A DNA stretch of 64,000 nt from Bog-473 sp963800725. GTDB lineage: Bacteria; Actinomycetota; Acidimicrobiia; Acidimicrobiales; RAAP-2. Shown piece by piece: positions 55,560-63,239 of this stretch. Positions within the stretch are counted from its first letter, which is position 1; each line of letters begins with the position of its first letter. Location of the stretch: positions 42,801-106,800 of the forward strand of contig CAWDCE010000021.1 of NCBI GenBank assembly GCA_963800725.1. The letters are read 5' to 3'. The notes beneath the pieces are model-generated. The model saw only the letters and a program-made list of their open reading frames with translations, did not search any database and was not told the DNA's origin. A program made the position numbers and the translations under genes.

Positions 55560-56535
55560 TTACGGCGACGGGGCGTCCACCGAAAGCCCCGACACCGCGC
55601 CGGGCGCGAGCGCCGTTGCCAGTTGCCCTGAGGTCACCGAGCGCGGGCAGGACGGCCTCGAGGAAGGCCACTGTCTCGTTGCGCATGGCCGCGGCGCTCG
55701 GGGAGTCGTCGAGGAAAGTGCCGAGGTGATCACCGCCGGCCAAGGTCACCACCGCTTTGGGCATATTGGCTGACGAATAGATTGCCTCGGCTCTCGGGTA
55801 CAACCCGTACTCGTCGTCGGTGCCGACCGCCACGAACAAGGCACCGGGGGTCGGGGCACTCCACGTGCCCCCCACTCCATCGGGAATCTCGCCCGAGAGC
55901 GAGAGGTACGCCTTGATGCGGTGGTCGGCATAGATCGCGTTGAGCGCAAGCAGGGCGACGTCGGTGCCACCATCGGAGTGGCCCGCCACCGCAATCTCCT
56001 TCGGGTTCACTGGGCCGGCCACCCCGGTGAGCATCTGGGTGATGACGAAGGACATGTCGAGCGCCTGTTCGGGATAGTTGCTGATTGGATCCCCGGGCAA
56101 GGTCGCGGCGGAATCAGGGAATGTGGGCGCGGCCACCAGGTACCCCGCCGCCGCCCACGAGTCGAGAAGGGTCTCATAGACCTGCGGGCTCGAATCCCAT
56201 CCGTGGGCGAAGACCACCAGGGGAAGTGGGCCCTTCAACCCGACCGGCCGTCGGATGACGGTCACGAGCGTACGGCCGTCGTGGCCAGGTACATCACCGC
56301 GCGCTGGCGTGGACCGGCTCGGATCGGTGAATGTCTCGGTCTCGTCCATGACGCCGAACGGGGGATGCGGCGCCGGGGCCGTCGTCGTGGTCGCCTTGGG
56401 GTGCTTGTGCGTCCCGAGGCTCTGGTGCGTCACCGACGTCGACGCCTTGGGTGCACTCGCCCACCACCCGACCACCAGGGCGGCGACCAACACGAGGCCG
56501 AGACCCACCAAGACCGAGCGCCCAGGGGATTTCAT
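55560..56535 (-). CDS. Membrane-anchored alpha/beta hydrolase (frameshift near the 3' end)
   Basis: About 325 residues: an N-terminal membrane anchor or signal (VLVGLGLVLVAALVVGWWAS), a Thr/Pro linker, then an alpha/beta hydrolase with LPLVVFAHGWDSSPQVYE (oxyanion region), the nucleophile in VAGHSDGGTDVAL, a candidate acid in AVGTDDEYGL and the His in LAGGDHLGTFLDD. This resembles chlorophyllase/PET-hydrolase-like esterases. The frame changes near 55640; the corrected C-terminus (ATALAPGAVSGLSVDAPSP) ends at a TAA at 55560-55562. The uncorrected frame would run into the convergent cupin gene. Confidence 0.82.
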
Positions 56536-56590
56536 TGCGCGTCAGTTTCGCACCCCGACCGCCGCTTCGACCGTCGCTACGCTCACCTCG

Positions 56591-57214
56591 ATGACCAATG
56601 ACCGTGACGTGGCGCTCGTGCTCTTCGACCTCGGGGGCGTCCTCATCGATGTCGGCGGCGTCGAGCCCATGCGGTCGCTGGCGGGTATCGGCTCGGACGA
56701 GGAACTGTGGCACCGATGGCTCGCCAGTCCCTGGGTCAGATGTTTTGAGCGCGGCGAGTGCTCGGCGCACGAATTCGCCGCCGGCGTGGTCGACGAGTGG
56801 CATCTCGATCTCGGCGCCGCGGCGTACCTCGCCGCCTTCACCTCTTGGATGAGCGGTCCTGTCGCCGGAGCGGCCGAACTCGTCGCACAAGTTCAAGCCA
56901 GCGTCCCGGTTGGTTGCCTCTCGAACATCAATGCCCTCCATTGGGCGACCATCGCCTCGGATTCGCCGATCTTCGACCGCCTGGATCATCGCTTCTTGTC
57001 CTTCGAGATCGGCCTGGTCAAACCCGACGCCGAGATCTTCGAGTACGTCGCCACCCGGCTCGACACGCCTCGCGACCAGGTGTTGTTCTTAGACGACAAC
57101 CAAATCAACGTGCACGCTGCGGAGGCGGCCGGCTTCAGCGCCCGTTGCGTGTCGGGGCTCGACGAGGCCCGTCGGGCCCTGGTCGCGGCCGGCCTCATCG
57201 CCCCTTCGCCCTAG
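56591..57214 (+). CDS. HAD-superfamily hydrolase
   Basis: 207 residues. HAD motif I is LVLFDLGGVLIDVGG (second Asp replaced by Gly, as in some epoxide-hydrolase-like HADs), motif II is CLSNINALHW, the Lys is in EIGLVKPDAEIFEYV and motif III is VLFLDDNQINVHAAEAAGF. This is the pattern of YihX-type phosphatases. The ATG at 56591 follows the divergent hydrolase start by about 55 bases. Its substrate is probably a small phosphate ester. Confidence 0.9.
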   Translation: MTNDRDVALVLFDLGGVLIDVGGVEPMRSLAGIGSDEELWHRWLASPWVRCFERGECSAHEFAAGVVDEWHLDLGAAAYLAAFTSWMSGPVAGAAELVAQVQASVPVGCLSNINALHWATIASDSPIFDRLDHRFLSFEIGLVKPDAEIFEYVATRLDTPRDQVLFLDDNQINVHAAEAAGFSARCVSGLDEARRALVAAGLIAPSP

Positions 57215-57223
57215 CCTCTTGGC

Positions 57224-57478
57224 ATGTGCCGAAATATCACCACACTGCGAGGACTCGAGCCGGCCGCAACCACCGACGAGATCGAAGCGGCCGCCCGCCA
57301 ATACGTGAGAAAGGTCAGCGGGGTCCAAGCGACATCGGCGCGGACCGAGGCCGCCTTCGAAAAGGCCGTGCGCGACATCACCGCTGCAACGACGGCCCTG
57401 CTCGCCGAGCTGCCGGCGCGCCACCAGCCACCCCCGACGCTGCCGCCACTGCGCCGCCGAGCGACGCTCGACGTCTGA
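57224..57478 (+). CDS. DUF2277 family protein
   Basis: 84 residues. Matches the DUF2277 pattern from its first residues (MCRNITTLRGLEPAATTDE) through ARQYVRKVSGVQATSA and AFEKAVRDITAATTALLAEL. The N-terminal Cys and helical character are typical; the function is unknown. Starts 10 bases after the HAD gene stop, same strand. Confidence 0.88.
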   Translation: MCRNITTLRGLEPAATTDEIEAAARQYVRKVSGVQATSARTEAAFEKAVRDITAATTALLAELPARHQPPPTLPPLRRRATLDV

Positions 57479-57509
57479 GTCGAGCGATCGGGGCGCTTGG
57501 CCGACACCT

Positions 57510-58614
57510 TCAGCCGACGCTGATTGGGGTGAGGGTGGCGGGGTCGACCCCCACGCCGCCCGCCGCACTGCTCGCGTAGGCGGCCAACGCGAAGCGCAGC
57601 ACGTCGACCGCGTCGTCGCCACTCCACAACAGCGGACCTTCGCCGGTGTGCAACCAGCGCAGCCAGTGCCGGCCCGAGTCGCGAAAGCTGCTGGCCCAGT
57701 CGTCGTCGAGCGCATGGAACGAGCGCATTTCCCCGTCGGCGTAGATCTCGAGGCTCGGCTGCTGGATGCCCCGCCCGGTGCAGCGGTTGACCCGGCCGTA
57801 GCCCTTGTGGCCCGTGACCTCCCAACGTTCGTCGTTGGTGTAATAGTCCGAGCGCAAGTACATCTCGGGCGCCAAGGTGATGTCCCAGACCCCGCGTACG
57901 CCGTTTTCATGTTCGAAGACGATGGTGCTCGGTGCGTCGATGAAAACGGTCGGGAAGACTTCGGTGCCCCCGACCCACGCCCGCACCTCTTTGATGGGCC
58001 CGAAAAGCCAGATGGCCGTCGACAGCTTGTGCCACCCGTCGTCGAACACCAAGATGCCGCGACCATCTTGGATCTGTTGGAACTGCCACTTGTAACTACT
58101 GGCGGGCACATCCCATCCCCCGAGGCCACTGCCCACCATTTTCATCGTGTAGCCACTGACCGCACCGAGCTCGCCCGATTCGACGGTCGCCTTCAGCCGG
58201 AGCAGCGGCTCGTAGAAGATATAATTTTCCATAACCCGCAGAATGCGGTCATTGGCCTCGGCGGCGTCGAGCATGATCTGCGCGTCGGCCACGTCGTTGC
58301 ACATTGGTTTTTGCAGGTTGACGTGCCAGCCATAGCCGAGGAGTTCGACCACGCCCTCGACGTGGAGGGGAATGGGGAGCAAGGCCTCGACCGCATCGAC
58401 CTCGACGTCGCTCGCCGCTAACTCGGCCGCCGTGGCAAAGGTCGCGGCGTTGGGCCATCGCGCTGGCGTTGGGCTCGGCGTGCTCGTCGGGGTCGACCAA
58501 CGCCACCACTTCGACATCGGGATTGTCGACGTAGGCCCGCATATTGAGGTCATAGATTCGCCCGAGCCCGATGAAGGCGGCCCGGACCGGTCGGTCATAC
58601 GGCACAAAACTCAT
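57510..58614 (-). CDS. Gfo/Idh/MocA family NAD(P)-dependent oxidoreductase (one frameshift)
   Basis: About 368 residues. The N-terminal Rossmann fold RAAFIGLGRIYDLNMRAYVD with VEVVALVDPDEHAEP lies in one frame, and the rest (DAVEALLPIPLHVEGVVELL, then the active-site VNLQKPMCND with the EKP-like Lys) in another. The change is near 58455. The C-terminal alpha/beta domain has FDDGWHKLSTAIWLFG. It probably oxidises or reduces a sugar or inositol derivative. Convergent with DUF2277. Confidence 0.88.
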
Positions 58615-58685
58615 GGGGGCACTCTCTCATCGCACCATGCGGACATTCCAACCCGGCCATTTCTCGCTACTCGACTCGAACTGGG

Positions 58686-59050
58686 TCAGGCGGCGTGGCC
58701 CACCAAGAGGGCGAACCCGCGCCAGCGCCAGAGGCACTCCACTTGGACCAGGCCGACCGAACGCATCCACTCGAGTTGGCGGTCGGGGGCGACGAGCCGG
58801 TCCTCGGGATCATCGGCGGTCCGCCCGATCGCCGTCAGAACGCGGCATGGTGTTCGGGCGTGGCCGAGGCCACGACCTCGAGATTGGCGAAGAGGCCACC
58901 GGGGCGCAGCTGGGCGGCCACCTCGGCGAGGAGCGCCAACTTGCGTTGGTCTTCGAGGTGATGGATGGCGAAGCCCGAGATGATCACATCGAAGTCACCG
59001 AGCGCCCCAATGGGTTCGGCCAGATCGAAGTGCTCGATGCGCACCCGGGC
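58686..59050 (-). pseudogene. C-terminal part of a class I SAM-dependent methyltransferase, truncated at a junction
   Basis: The sequence VRIEHFDLAEPIGALGDFDV, ISGFAIHHLEDQRKLALLAE and AAQLRPGGLFANLEVV is the middle of a class I methyltransferase. After a frame change near 58850 its C-terminus continues (ADDPEDRLVAPDRQLEWMRS, then CLWRWRGFALLVGHAA) to the stop at 58686-58688. The N-terminal SAM-binding half is missing: upstream of about 59050 the frame runs directly into a transposase. Either an IS cut the gene or the assembly was mis-joined. Confidence 0.8.
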
Positions 59051-60400
59051 TGATTTGCGCGCCAAGAAGCCGCCGAGCCGGGCGATCCAGATAATGACCT
59101 CGCCGATGGCGGGAACTTTCTCCGGTAGAGACTTCCCCTTGTTGACGGTTCGGAACAGAATCTTCCACTCAGGATCGGAAAGGAATTCAGTACAGGGTGT
59201 ATCGGGTTCTGTTCTGGCGATCAGTGTGATCATGAAGAGTCGCCATGCAACAACACTCATGACGGCGAGATAACGCATCAGGCGGTCAGCGGTGGCGAGT
59301 CGGCAGTCCTCGACCTTGAATCCGGATTTCAAGACTTTGAAGTACATCTCAATCCTCCACCGCAAGCAATACCAGTGCACTTTCTCGCACGCTTCTTGGA
59401 AATTGGTGATAGGCAGATTGGTGAGCAACATCCACTCGACGGCCTCTTCGTTCTCCGGAGGATTGACTTCGTAGGCGTAAACGGCACACATCGCTAGGTT
59501 CGGCGGCTGTGAGTGGCGATACTGGATGTTGTTTCGGGGTGGATTGAACACGAAAGATCCGAACTTAATGGTTAGGATGGCCGTCCGTGCGTTTCTCGCT
59601 TTGGCGTGGGGCGTGGCCTTTCGCTTAGGGATCTCAATGGTTTTGGTTCCCGCCGCCGGCCTATCGCGCATGAAGGACCACAGTCTGACGACGTCTTCTT
59701 CAGCGTACCTGGATTTCCTGTTGATGGCCCGGTCCACATTGGCCCGAACCAGCACCGGTGATTTGAGGCGGTCGCCCAATTCAAAGAGACCGTACATGTC
59801 GGCCTCGCGGTCGCATACGGTGACCACCTGGGTGTCACCCAGGATCGCGTCCGTGTTTTTCAATGCTTCAAGCCAGTGGTAGCTTTCCTTCTCTTCCATG
59901 GGAGTGACATCCGCAAATCGCCGGCGCTCGGCTGACCGCAGTTTGCGCACAAATATGTTCTGATCCAGAAGTCCCAACGGCACGCCATCCGTGGTCACGG
60001 CCAGGCACGCATGCATGACCAACCCATTGGAGAAGATCTTTTCAACATGTTTTCCTTTCTTCAACGACATCGCGCCCAAACCTTTGGTCTTGGTATGGCT
60101 GGTATAGATGAAGTAACTCGTGTCCTGAATGGCGAGGATGGTCTTGTACGGCTTTGCCCGTTCCGCCGTCTTCTTTCTGTGGGTCGCGATGATGTCTGCC
60201 GCTTCTACGTCCTGATTCTGGAAGAAACGGTAGGCGGCCTTTGTTTCCGCCCAGTCTTTGCACGCCTGATTGATGGGGCTTTCGGGAGATTCTGAGAACC
60301 GATCGCATAGGGATACGAGCCGGTCATTGAGTCGTTTGTCACCCAGATCCGTCTGGCCCATCTCTTCCGCGGCCCATCCATTTGTTGCCCCACCTGTCAT
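58835..60400 (-). CDS. IS4-type transposase, C-terminus replaced by methyltransferase sequence
   Basis: Transposase of the IS4 class, with an N-terminal Tn5-type DNA-binding domain (WAAEEMGQTDLGDKRLNDRL, AYRFFQNQDVEAADI). The DDE catalytic core follows: ILAIQDTSYFIYTSHT (first Asp), VVTVCDREADMYGLFELGDR (second Asp) and the YREK-like signature CLRWRIEMYFKVLKSGFKVE (Glu). The true transposase ends around WIARLGGFLARKS near 59050; beyond that the frame reads methyltransferase. The ATG at 60398-60400 follows GGAGGAATTACT. The C-terminal residues and the corresponding IS end are lost. Confidence 0.9.
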   Translation of the reverse strand: MTGGATNGWAAEEMGQTDLGDKRLNDRLVSLCDRFSESPESPINQACKDWAETKAAYRFFQNQDVEAADIIATHRKKTAERAKPYKTILAIQDTSYFIYTSHTKTKGLGAMSLKKGKHVEKIFSNGLVMHACLAVTTDGVPLGLLDQNIFVRKLRSAERRRFADVTPMEEKESYHWLEALKNTDAILGDTQVVTVCDREADMYGLFELGDRLKSPVLVRANVDRAINRKSRYAEEDVVRLWSFMRDRPAAGTKTIEIPKRKATPHAKARNARTAILTIKFGSFVFNPPRNNIQYRHSQPPNLAMCAVYAYEVNPPENEEAVEWMLLTNLPITNFQEACEKVHWYCLRWRIEMYFKVLKSGFKVEDCRLATADRLMRYLAVMSVVAWRLFMITLIARTEPDTPCTEFLSDPEWKILFRTVNKGKSLPEKVPAIGEVIIWIARLGGFLARKSARVRIEHFDLAEPIGALGDFDVIISGFAIHHLEDQRKLALLAEVAAQLRPGGLFANLEVVASATPEHHAAF

Positions 60401-60480
60401 AGTAATTCCTCCTTGTTCATGGTTGCTATGACAAATATAGATGTATATAATACATCTAGTCACTAACAAAAGGAGTCTCC
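59050..60480. mobile_element. Partial IS4-type insertion sequence
   Basis: Spans the transposase core and its upstream region. One end is cut at the junction near 59050. I could not identify terminal inverted repeats at either side, so the outer limit is approximate. Its G/C content and codon use differ from the actinobacterial side and match the DNA to its right. Confidence 0.6.
60438..60458. promoter_or_regulatory. 21-bp perfect palindrome between transposase and the Cys-rich gene
   Basis: TAGATGTAT-ATA-ATACATCTA lies in an AT-rich promoter region, 38 bp before the transposase start and 23 bp before the start of the divergent gene at 60481. A dimeric regulator site for both genes, or part of the IS end, is plausible. 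Confidence 0.55.
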
Positions 60481-60786
60481 ATGCAACATCTCGTCAAACA
60501 GCGGAAAACATTACTGACAAGACTGGTAGCAGGCGGGAACTTCGTCAAAGGGTCGATCACCTGCGTCTGCGGGACATGCGGCCGATCACACTGTATTTGT
60601 AAAACAAAGGCCGGGACCAAGGCCTACAGGCTGACCTACAAAGATAGCGGACAGAAGACGCAGATCGTCTATATCCCACGAAACAGGCTCGCGGAAATGA
60701 AACGCTTGACCGCCAATTACGCTCGGGCAAGATCCCTTATGCAGAAAATCATCGCGACCAACATCGCCATCTTCAAGAAAGGGTAG
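60481..60786 (+). CDS. Small Cys-rich DUF6788-like protein
   Basis: 101 residues. The N-terminal ~25 residues are basic, then a cysteine cluster ITCVCGTCGRSHCICKTKAG that could bind zinc, then IVYIPRNRLAEMKRLTANYA and a basic helical end. Good ribosome site AAAAGGAG before ATG 60481. It resembles the DUF6788 proteins often found as orphans near transposons (family recalled from pattern, moderate certainty). Divergent from the transposase across a palindrome; possibly a passenger or regulator of the IS. Confidence 0.72.
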   Translation: MQHLVKQRKTLLTRLVAGGNFVKGSITCVCGTCGRSHCICKTKAGTKAYRLTYKDSGQKTQIVYIPRNRLAEMKRLTANYARARSLMQKIIATNIAIFKKG

Positions 60787-60845
60787 TGACAGCGGCCTGA
60801 GTTGTGGGTAATAGAAAGCCCACCGATGCGGAGACGCGGTTCTCC

Positions 60846-60875
60846 AGTTTGTCGACCGGCGAAAAATAGTTGGCA
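60846..60875 (+). repeat. 30-bp direct repeat, copy 1
   Basis: A 30-base unit containing GTCGACCGGCGAAAAATAGT. It matches copy 2 at 60986-61015 with one difference (C/T). Such TGTCGACCGG...GTTGGCA units resemble the multiple terminal repeats of IS21-family elements, but no IS21 transposase is present. Confidence 0.6.
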
Positions 60876-60985
60876 CGCGGCGTGCGGGAGTCCGCTTCAC
60901 TTGGTCGCCCCCCATTTTGACAATTCGACCTGATATCACGAGATCACGTTTTCGGGGAGTGAACCCCACCGAAACTCGGTTGTCA

Positions 60986-61015
60986 AGTTTGTCGACCGGT
61001 GAAAAATAGTTGGCA
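60986..61015 (+). repeat. 30-bp direct repeat, copy 2
   Basis: Contains GTCGACCGGTGAAAAATAGT and is offset from copy 1 by exactly 140 bases. The DNA between the two copies has no gene. Confidence 0.6.
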
Positions 61016-61260
61016 GCTAACGTGCTTAGGGCAGGTTCGCCTAGTCACCGACATAAATGGAAAGCGCTAAAGTGGAATGCGTGGACAGGGGAAAAGACAA
61101 TTGGCAGTCCGCCACTCATAAGCAAGTCACCCCAACAGCCGCCGCAGCGTCCCGTTGATTTCTATCCGGCGTCGCGAGAGGACTCCACGAGTGGATTGCA
61201 AGCCCTAGGTAAAGCTTGTCGTAGGGCGCCCGACAGTATCGGCGGCGGCGCATACCAGTT
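61016..61260. other. Non-coding stretch downstream of the IS-like repeats
   Basis: An open frame covers it on the plus strand (61010-61363), but it shows no domain, no ribosome site and overlaps the leftward gene ending at 61261. I see nothing functional here. Confidence 0.3.
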
Positions 61261-61851
61261 CTATCGGGAGGTACTGGACGCAGCAAGGAGTGGTGCCATA
61301 AGGCTGGCTATCCAAGCAAGGTCCTTCCGATTAGAACTGCTGATCGAGCATTCCAAAGCATAGGCAAGCAGCAGGCGCATTCCCCAGTTTATCGCGAGGC
61401 CGAGCGCCACCTGCCGGTTCTCCTTATCGAGGTAGCTCCCCCCCAGCGATGCCTGCCTGGGTGATCGCTTCGTCGATCTCCTGCTTAAACAACGCTGCGG
61501 GTCTGTCGATCTCAAGCCCGATTGCTGCAAATTCAGGGCTGGAACTATACGACCGTCCTGCAGATGCACTACATTGTCCAGCGCCGCCCGCCAATGCCCC
61601 ACTCCCAAAGAGACTCCCAGCTTCCGGCATGCAGCCGCCAGAAAGTAACAGAGAGGGGTGTAAAGCTTACCGTCCCTATCAAGCTCGCTCTGGGAAAGGA
61701 CCCTCCCGTTCCTCATCAGGGCATCCAACACGACGGCGTCGCGGTGTGGTCCCTCAGGTGCGATGCTGGACCAGCTCGCGTCAATGAGACGTGAGACGTT
61801 GTTGAACCAGTCGCGGAGCTGCTCTGCTGCGGCTTTGATGTCGCTTTCCAT
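61261..61851 (-). CDS. Hypothetical protein, third gene of a three-gene operon (probably frameshifted)
   Basis: Up to 196 residues. The N-terminal half is coherent (AAEQLRDWFNNVSRLIDASW, LSQSELDRDGKLYTPLCYFL, LGVGHWRAALDNVVHLQDGR). The middle appears to change frame near 61530 to EIDRPAALFKQEIDEAITQA and back near 61425 to VALGLAINWGMRLLLAYALE. The ATG start overlaps the stop of the upstream gene (TAATG). No family recognised. Confidence 0.55.
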   Translation of the reverse strand: MESDIKAAAEQLRDWFNNVSRLIDASWSSIAPEGPHRDAVVLDALMRNGRVLSQSELDRDGKLYTPLCYFLAAACRKLGVSLGVGHWRAALDNVVHLQDGRIVPALNLQQSGLRSTDPQRCLSRRSTKRSPRQASLGGSYLDKENRQVALGLAINWGMRLLLAYALECSISSSNRKDLAWIASLMAPLLAASSTSR

Positions 61852-62156
61852 TATGCCATATCCGTTGACAGAATAGCCTCGCTAGGCGAGTGAAACCCCT
61901 CGTAAGCCCAAGGCGTTGGCACAGAGGGGTAGAGTGAGTCAGAAAGCCGAGGGGGCAGCGAAGATGAGTCTGTTGGCCAACATCTTGGCCCCTCAAGGCG
62001 CAGGGCGGCTTGCTCGGCGTCGGTTAGGCTCATCCATTTCTTTTCCATCTCATCGAGTATTGCGTCTTCTTCCGACGATTCCTCCCCGTCATGCCGCCAA
62101 CGAACCATCCATAAGCGACGTTCAAGCTGACGGTAGTCCATCAGGTCTTTAGTCAT
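61851..62156 (-). CDS. Hypothetical protein, second gene of the operon
   Basis: 101 residues from the ATG at 62154-62156, which overlaps the end of the upstream gene by 8 bases. Acidic, Trp-rich N-terminal half (DYRQLERRLWMVRWRHDGEE, DAILDEMEKKWMSLTDAEQA) and a Pro/Ser-rich C-terminus. If the upstream gene is an ADP-ribosylating toxin, this would be the natural immunity or antitoxin candidate (inference from order only). Confidence 0.6.
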   Translation of the reverse strand: MTKDLMDYRQLERRLWMVRWRHDGEESSEEDAILDEMEKKWMSLTDAEQAALRLEGPRCWPTDSSSLPPRLSDSLYPSVPTPWAYEGFHSPSEAILSTDMA

Positions 62157-62589
62157 GGGCCTTACTCCAAAGGGAACGAGTGCTCGCCAAGTCGGATTCG
62201 AAAACAGCGAGGGCGCATCGGCGTCCGGGTTCCACGAGGGCATGCGGATAGCGGTCCGGGCGAAGGAGCAGAGTCGGCGGGATATTTCCCCTAACCATCG
62301 AGAATACCGGGTCTCGCCCCTCGCCACCGAGTGATTTGGGAAGGCGGGGTTTGGGCAGGTTCAGCGCAGCATCGAGCGCGACCGACATTCCCCCGTTTCC
62401 TGGCGCGACCGTGCCATCGTCTCCAACAACGAGATCGCGGCTTGGGCCATCAATCCGAACTCCAAGCTCGCGGCCAGAGCGCCCGAGCTTGGGCAACCCG
62501 TCTGCCTCCGCCTTCATAGCTCGAAAAATCGAGCCCCTGTCCTCATTGTAGGGTGCATTCTCCAAGGCATTCTCGAATGATTCTCTCAC
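62149..62589 (-). CDS. Tse2-like ADP-ribosyltransferase toxin candidate
   Basis: 146 residues. The conserved block DDGTVAPGNGGMSVALDAAL followed by LPKSLGGEGRDPVFSM and LLLRPDRYPHALVEPGRRCA resembles the Tse2-type ADP-ribosyltransferase family (recognition by pattern, moderate certainty). First gene of a three-gene leftward operon with overlapping ends. Tse2-type toxins act on the cytoplasm and need a cognate immunity protein. Start at 62587-62589. Confidence 0.6.
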   Translation of the reverse strand: MRESFENALENAPYNEDRGSIFRAMKAEADGLPKLGRSGRELGVRIDGPSRDLVVGDDGTVAPGNGGMSVALDAALNLPKPRLPKSLGGEGRDPVFSMVRGNIPPTLLLRPDRYPHALVEPGRRCALAVFESDLASTRSLWSKAHD

Positions 62590-62701
62590 CGAGCAATTCT
62601 AGCAGATTTAAGCCGCTCTGCCGTCGCGAACGATCCATAATTCAGGAGTGTCACAGAGATGCAATGTGAAAACTTCAGCCCTCCAGCCGGCACAATCCAC
62701 C

Positions 62702-62949
62702 TTACGGAAGCGCCTCATCGCGGAGTTGCTTAATGGTCAGGCCGCCCAAGAAAAGCTGGTGAGTCTTGCCGAAGCTCTTGAGCCGGTCAATGGCCGCTTG
62801 CCGCTCATGGTCGGTCGCTGCCGCTGCCGTTTGCTGCGCCTGCCAGACAGACACGCTTCCGAAAGCACCTCTTCGGCAGAGCCGTATTGGCCGGAGCGGA
62901 CGGCATCTTTGACGATACATTCAATCTTGGGGGGGAGATGGACAGTCAC
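62702..62949 (-). CDS. ParD-like ribbon-helix-helix antitoxin (one frameshift)
   Basis: About 82 residues joined. The N-terminus VTVHLPPKIECIVKDAVRSG followed by QYGSAEEVLSEA is the classic ParD antitoxin pattern. The frame changes near 62850 and continues ATDHERQAAIDRLKSFGKTH, then LGGLTIKQLRDEALP. The GTG start at 62947-62949 has an excellent ribosome site, GGAGGT, 7 bases upstream. No ParE-type toxin is recognisable downstream, so it looks like an orphan. Confidence 0.7.
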
Positions 62950-63062
62950 CCCAGACCTCCTTACACCAAGCCCTAGGGTAGCGGAGCGGGCAGGGGCAGT
63001 CAAGCATAGGGTGGCTGCGTTAGGTTAGAAGAACCACAGCGCTGAGTCCCCCGCGAGAAAAA

Positions 63063-63088
63063 AGCATGCGGTCATAGCATGCGGTCAT
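63063..63088 (+). repeat. Tandem 13-bp repeat near the tRNA-Asp fragment
   Basis: AGCATGCGGTCAT occurs twice in direct succession (63063-63075, 63076-63088), followed by a GTGGGCCACATCTGGGCCAC repeat-like stretch. It lies about 105 bases left of the tRNA-Asp fragment, in the arm-site position of integrative elements. Confidence 0.5.
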
Positions 63089-63192
63089 GTGGGCCACATC
63101 TGGGCCACAAACTAGCGAGAATAGGGGGTAAAATCGGCCATCAGCAGCCAGCTAAGGGCCTTAAGAATCAACACCGGCTATAGGTTTGACAT

Positions 63193-63239
63193 ACCTGTCA
63201 CGCATGAGGTCGCGGGTTCGAGTCCCGTCGTCCCCGCCA
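63193..63239 (+). other. 3' half of tRNA-Asp(GUC): probable attachment-site remnant
   Basis: From CCTGTCAC (anticodon loop with GTC) through the T-arm GCGGGTTCGAGTCCCGT to CGTCCCC-G-CCA, the sequence is the 3' half of a tRNA-Asp. The 5' half is absent: upstream bases do not form the acceptor, D-arm or 5' anticodon stem. Such 3' half tRNA copies mark one end of an integrated element (attL/attR). No integrase gene is seen next to it. Confidence 0.75.

Noticed and set aside
58835..60400. A natural transposase-methyltransferase fusion protein.
   Set aside because: The join cuts the transposase before its usual end and the methyltransferase in its middle, with a composition change at the same point. 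A chance in-frame junction is more likely.
60846..61015. A possible CRISPR array.
   Set aside because: Only two copies, 140 bases apart, with no regular spacers and no cas genes. IS-end repeats fit better.
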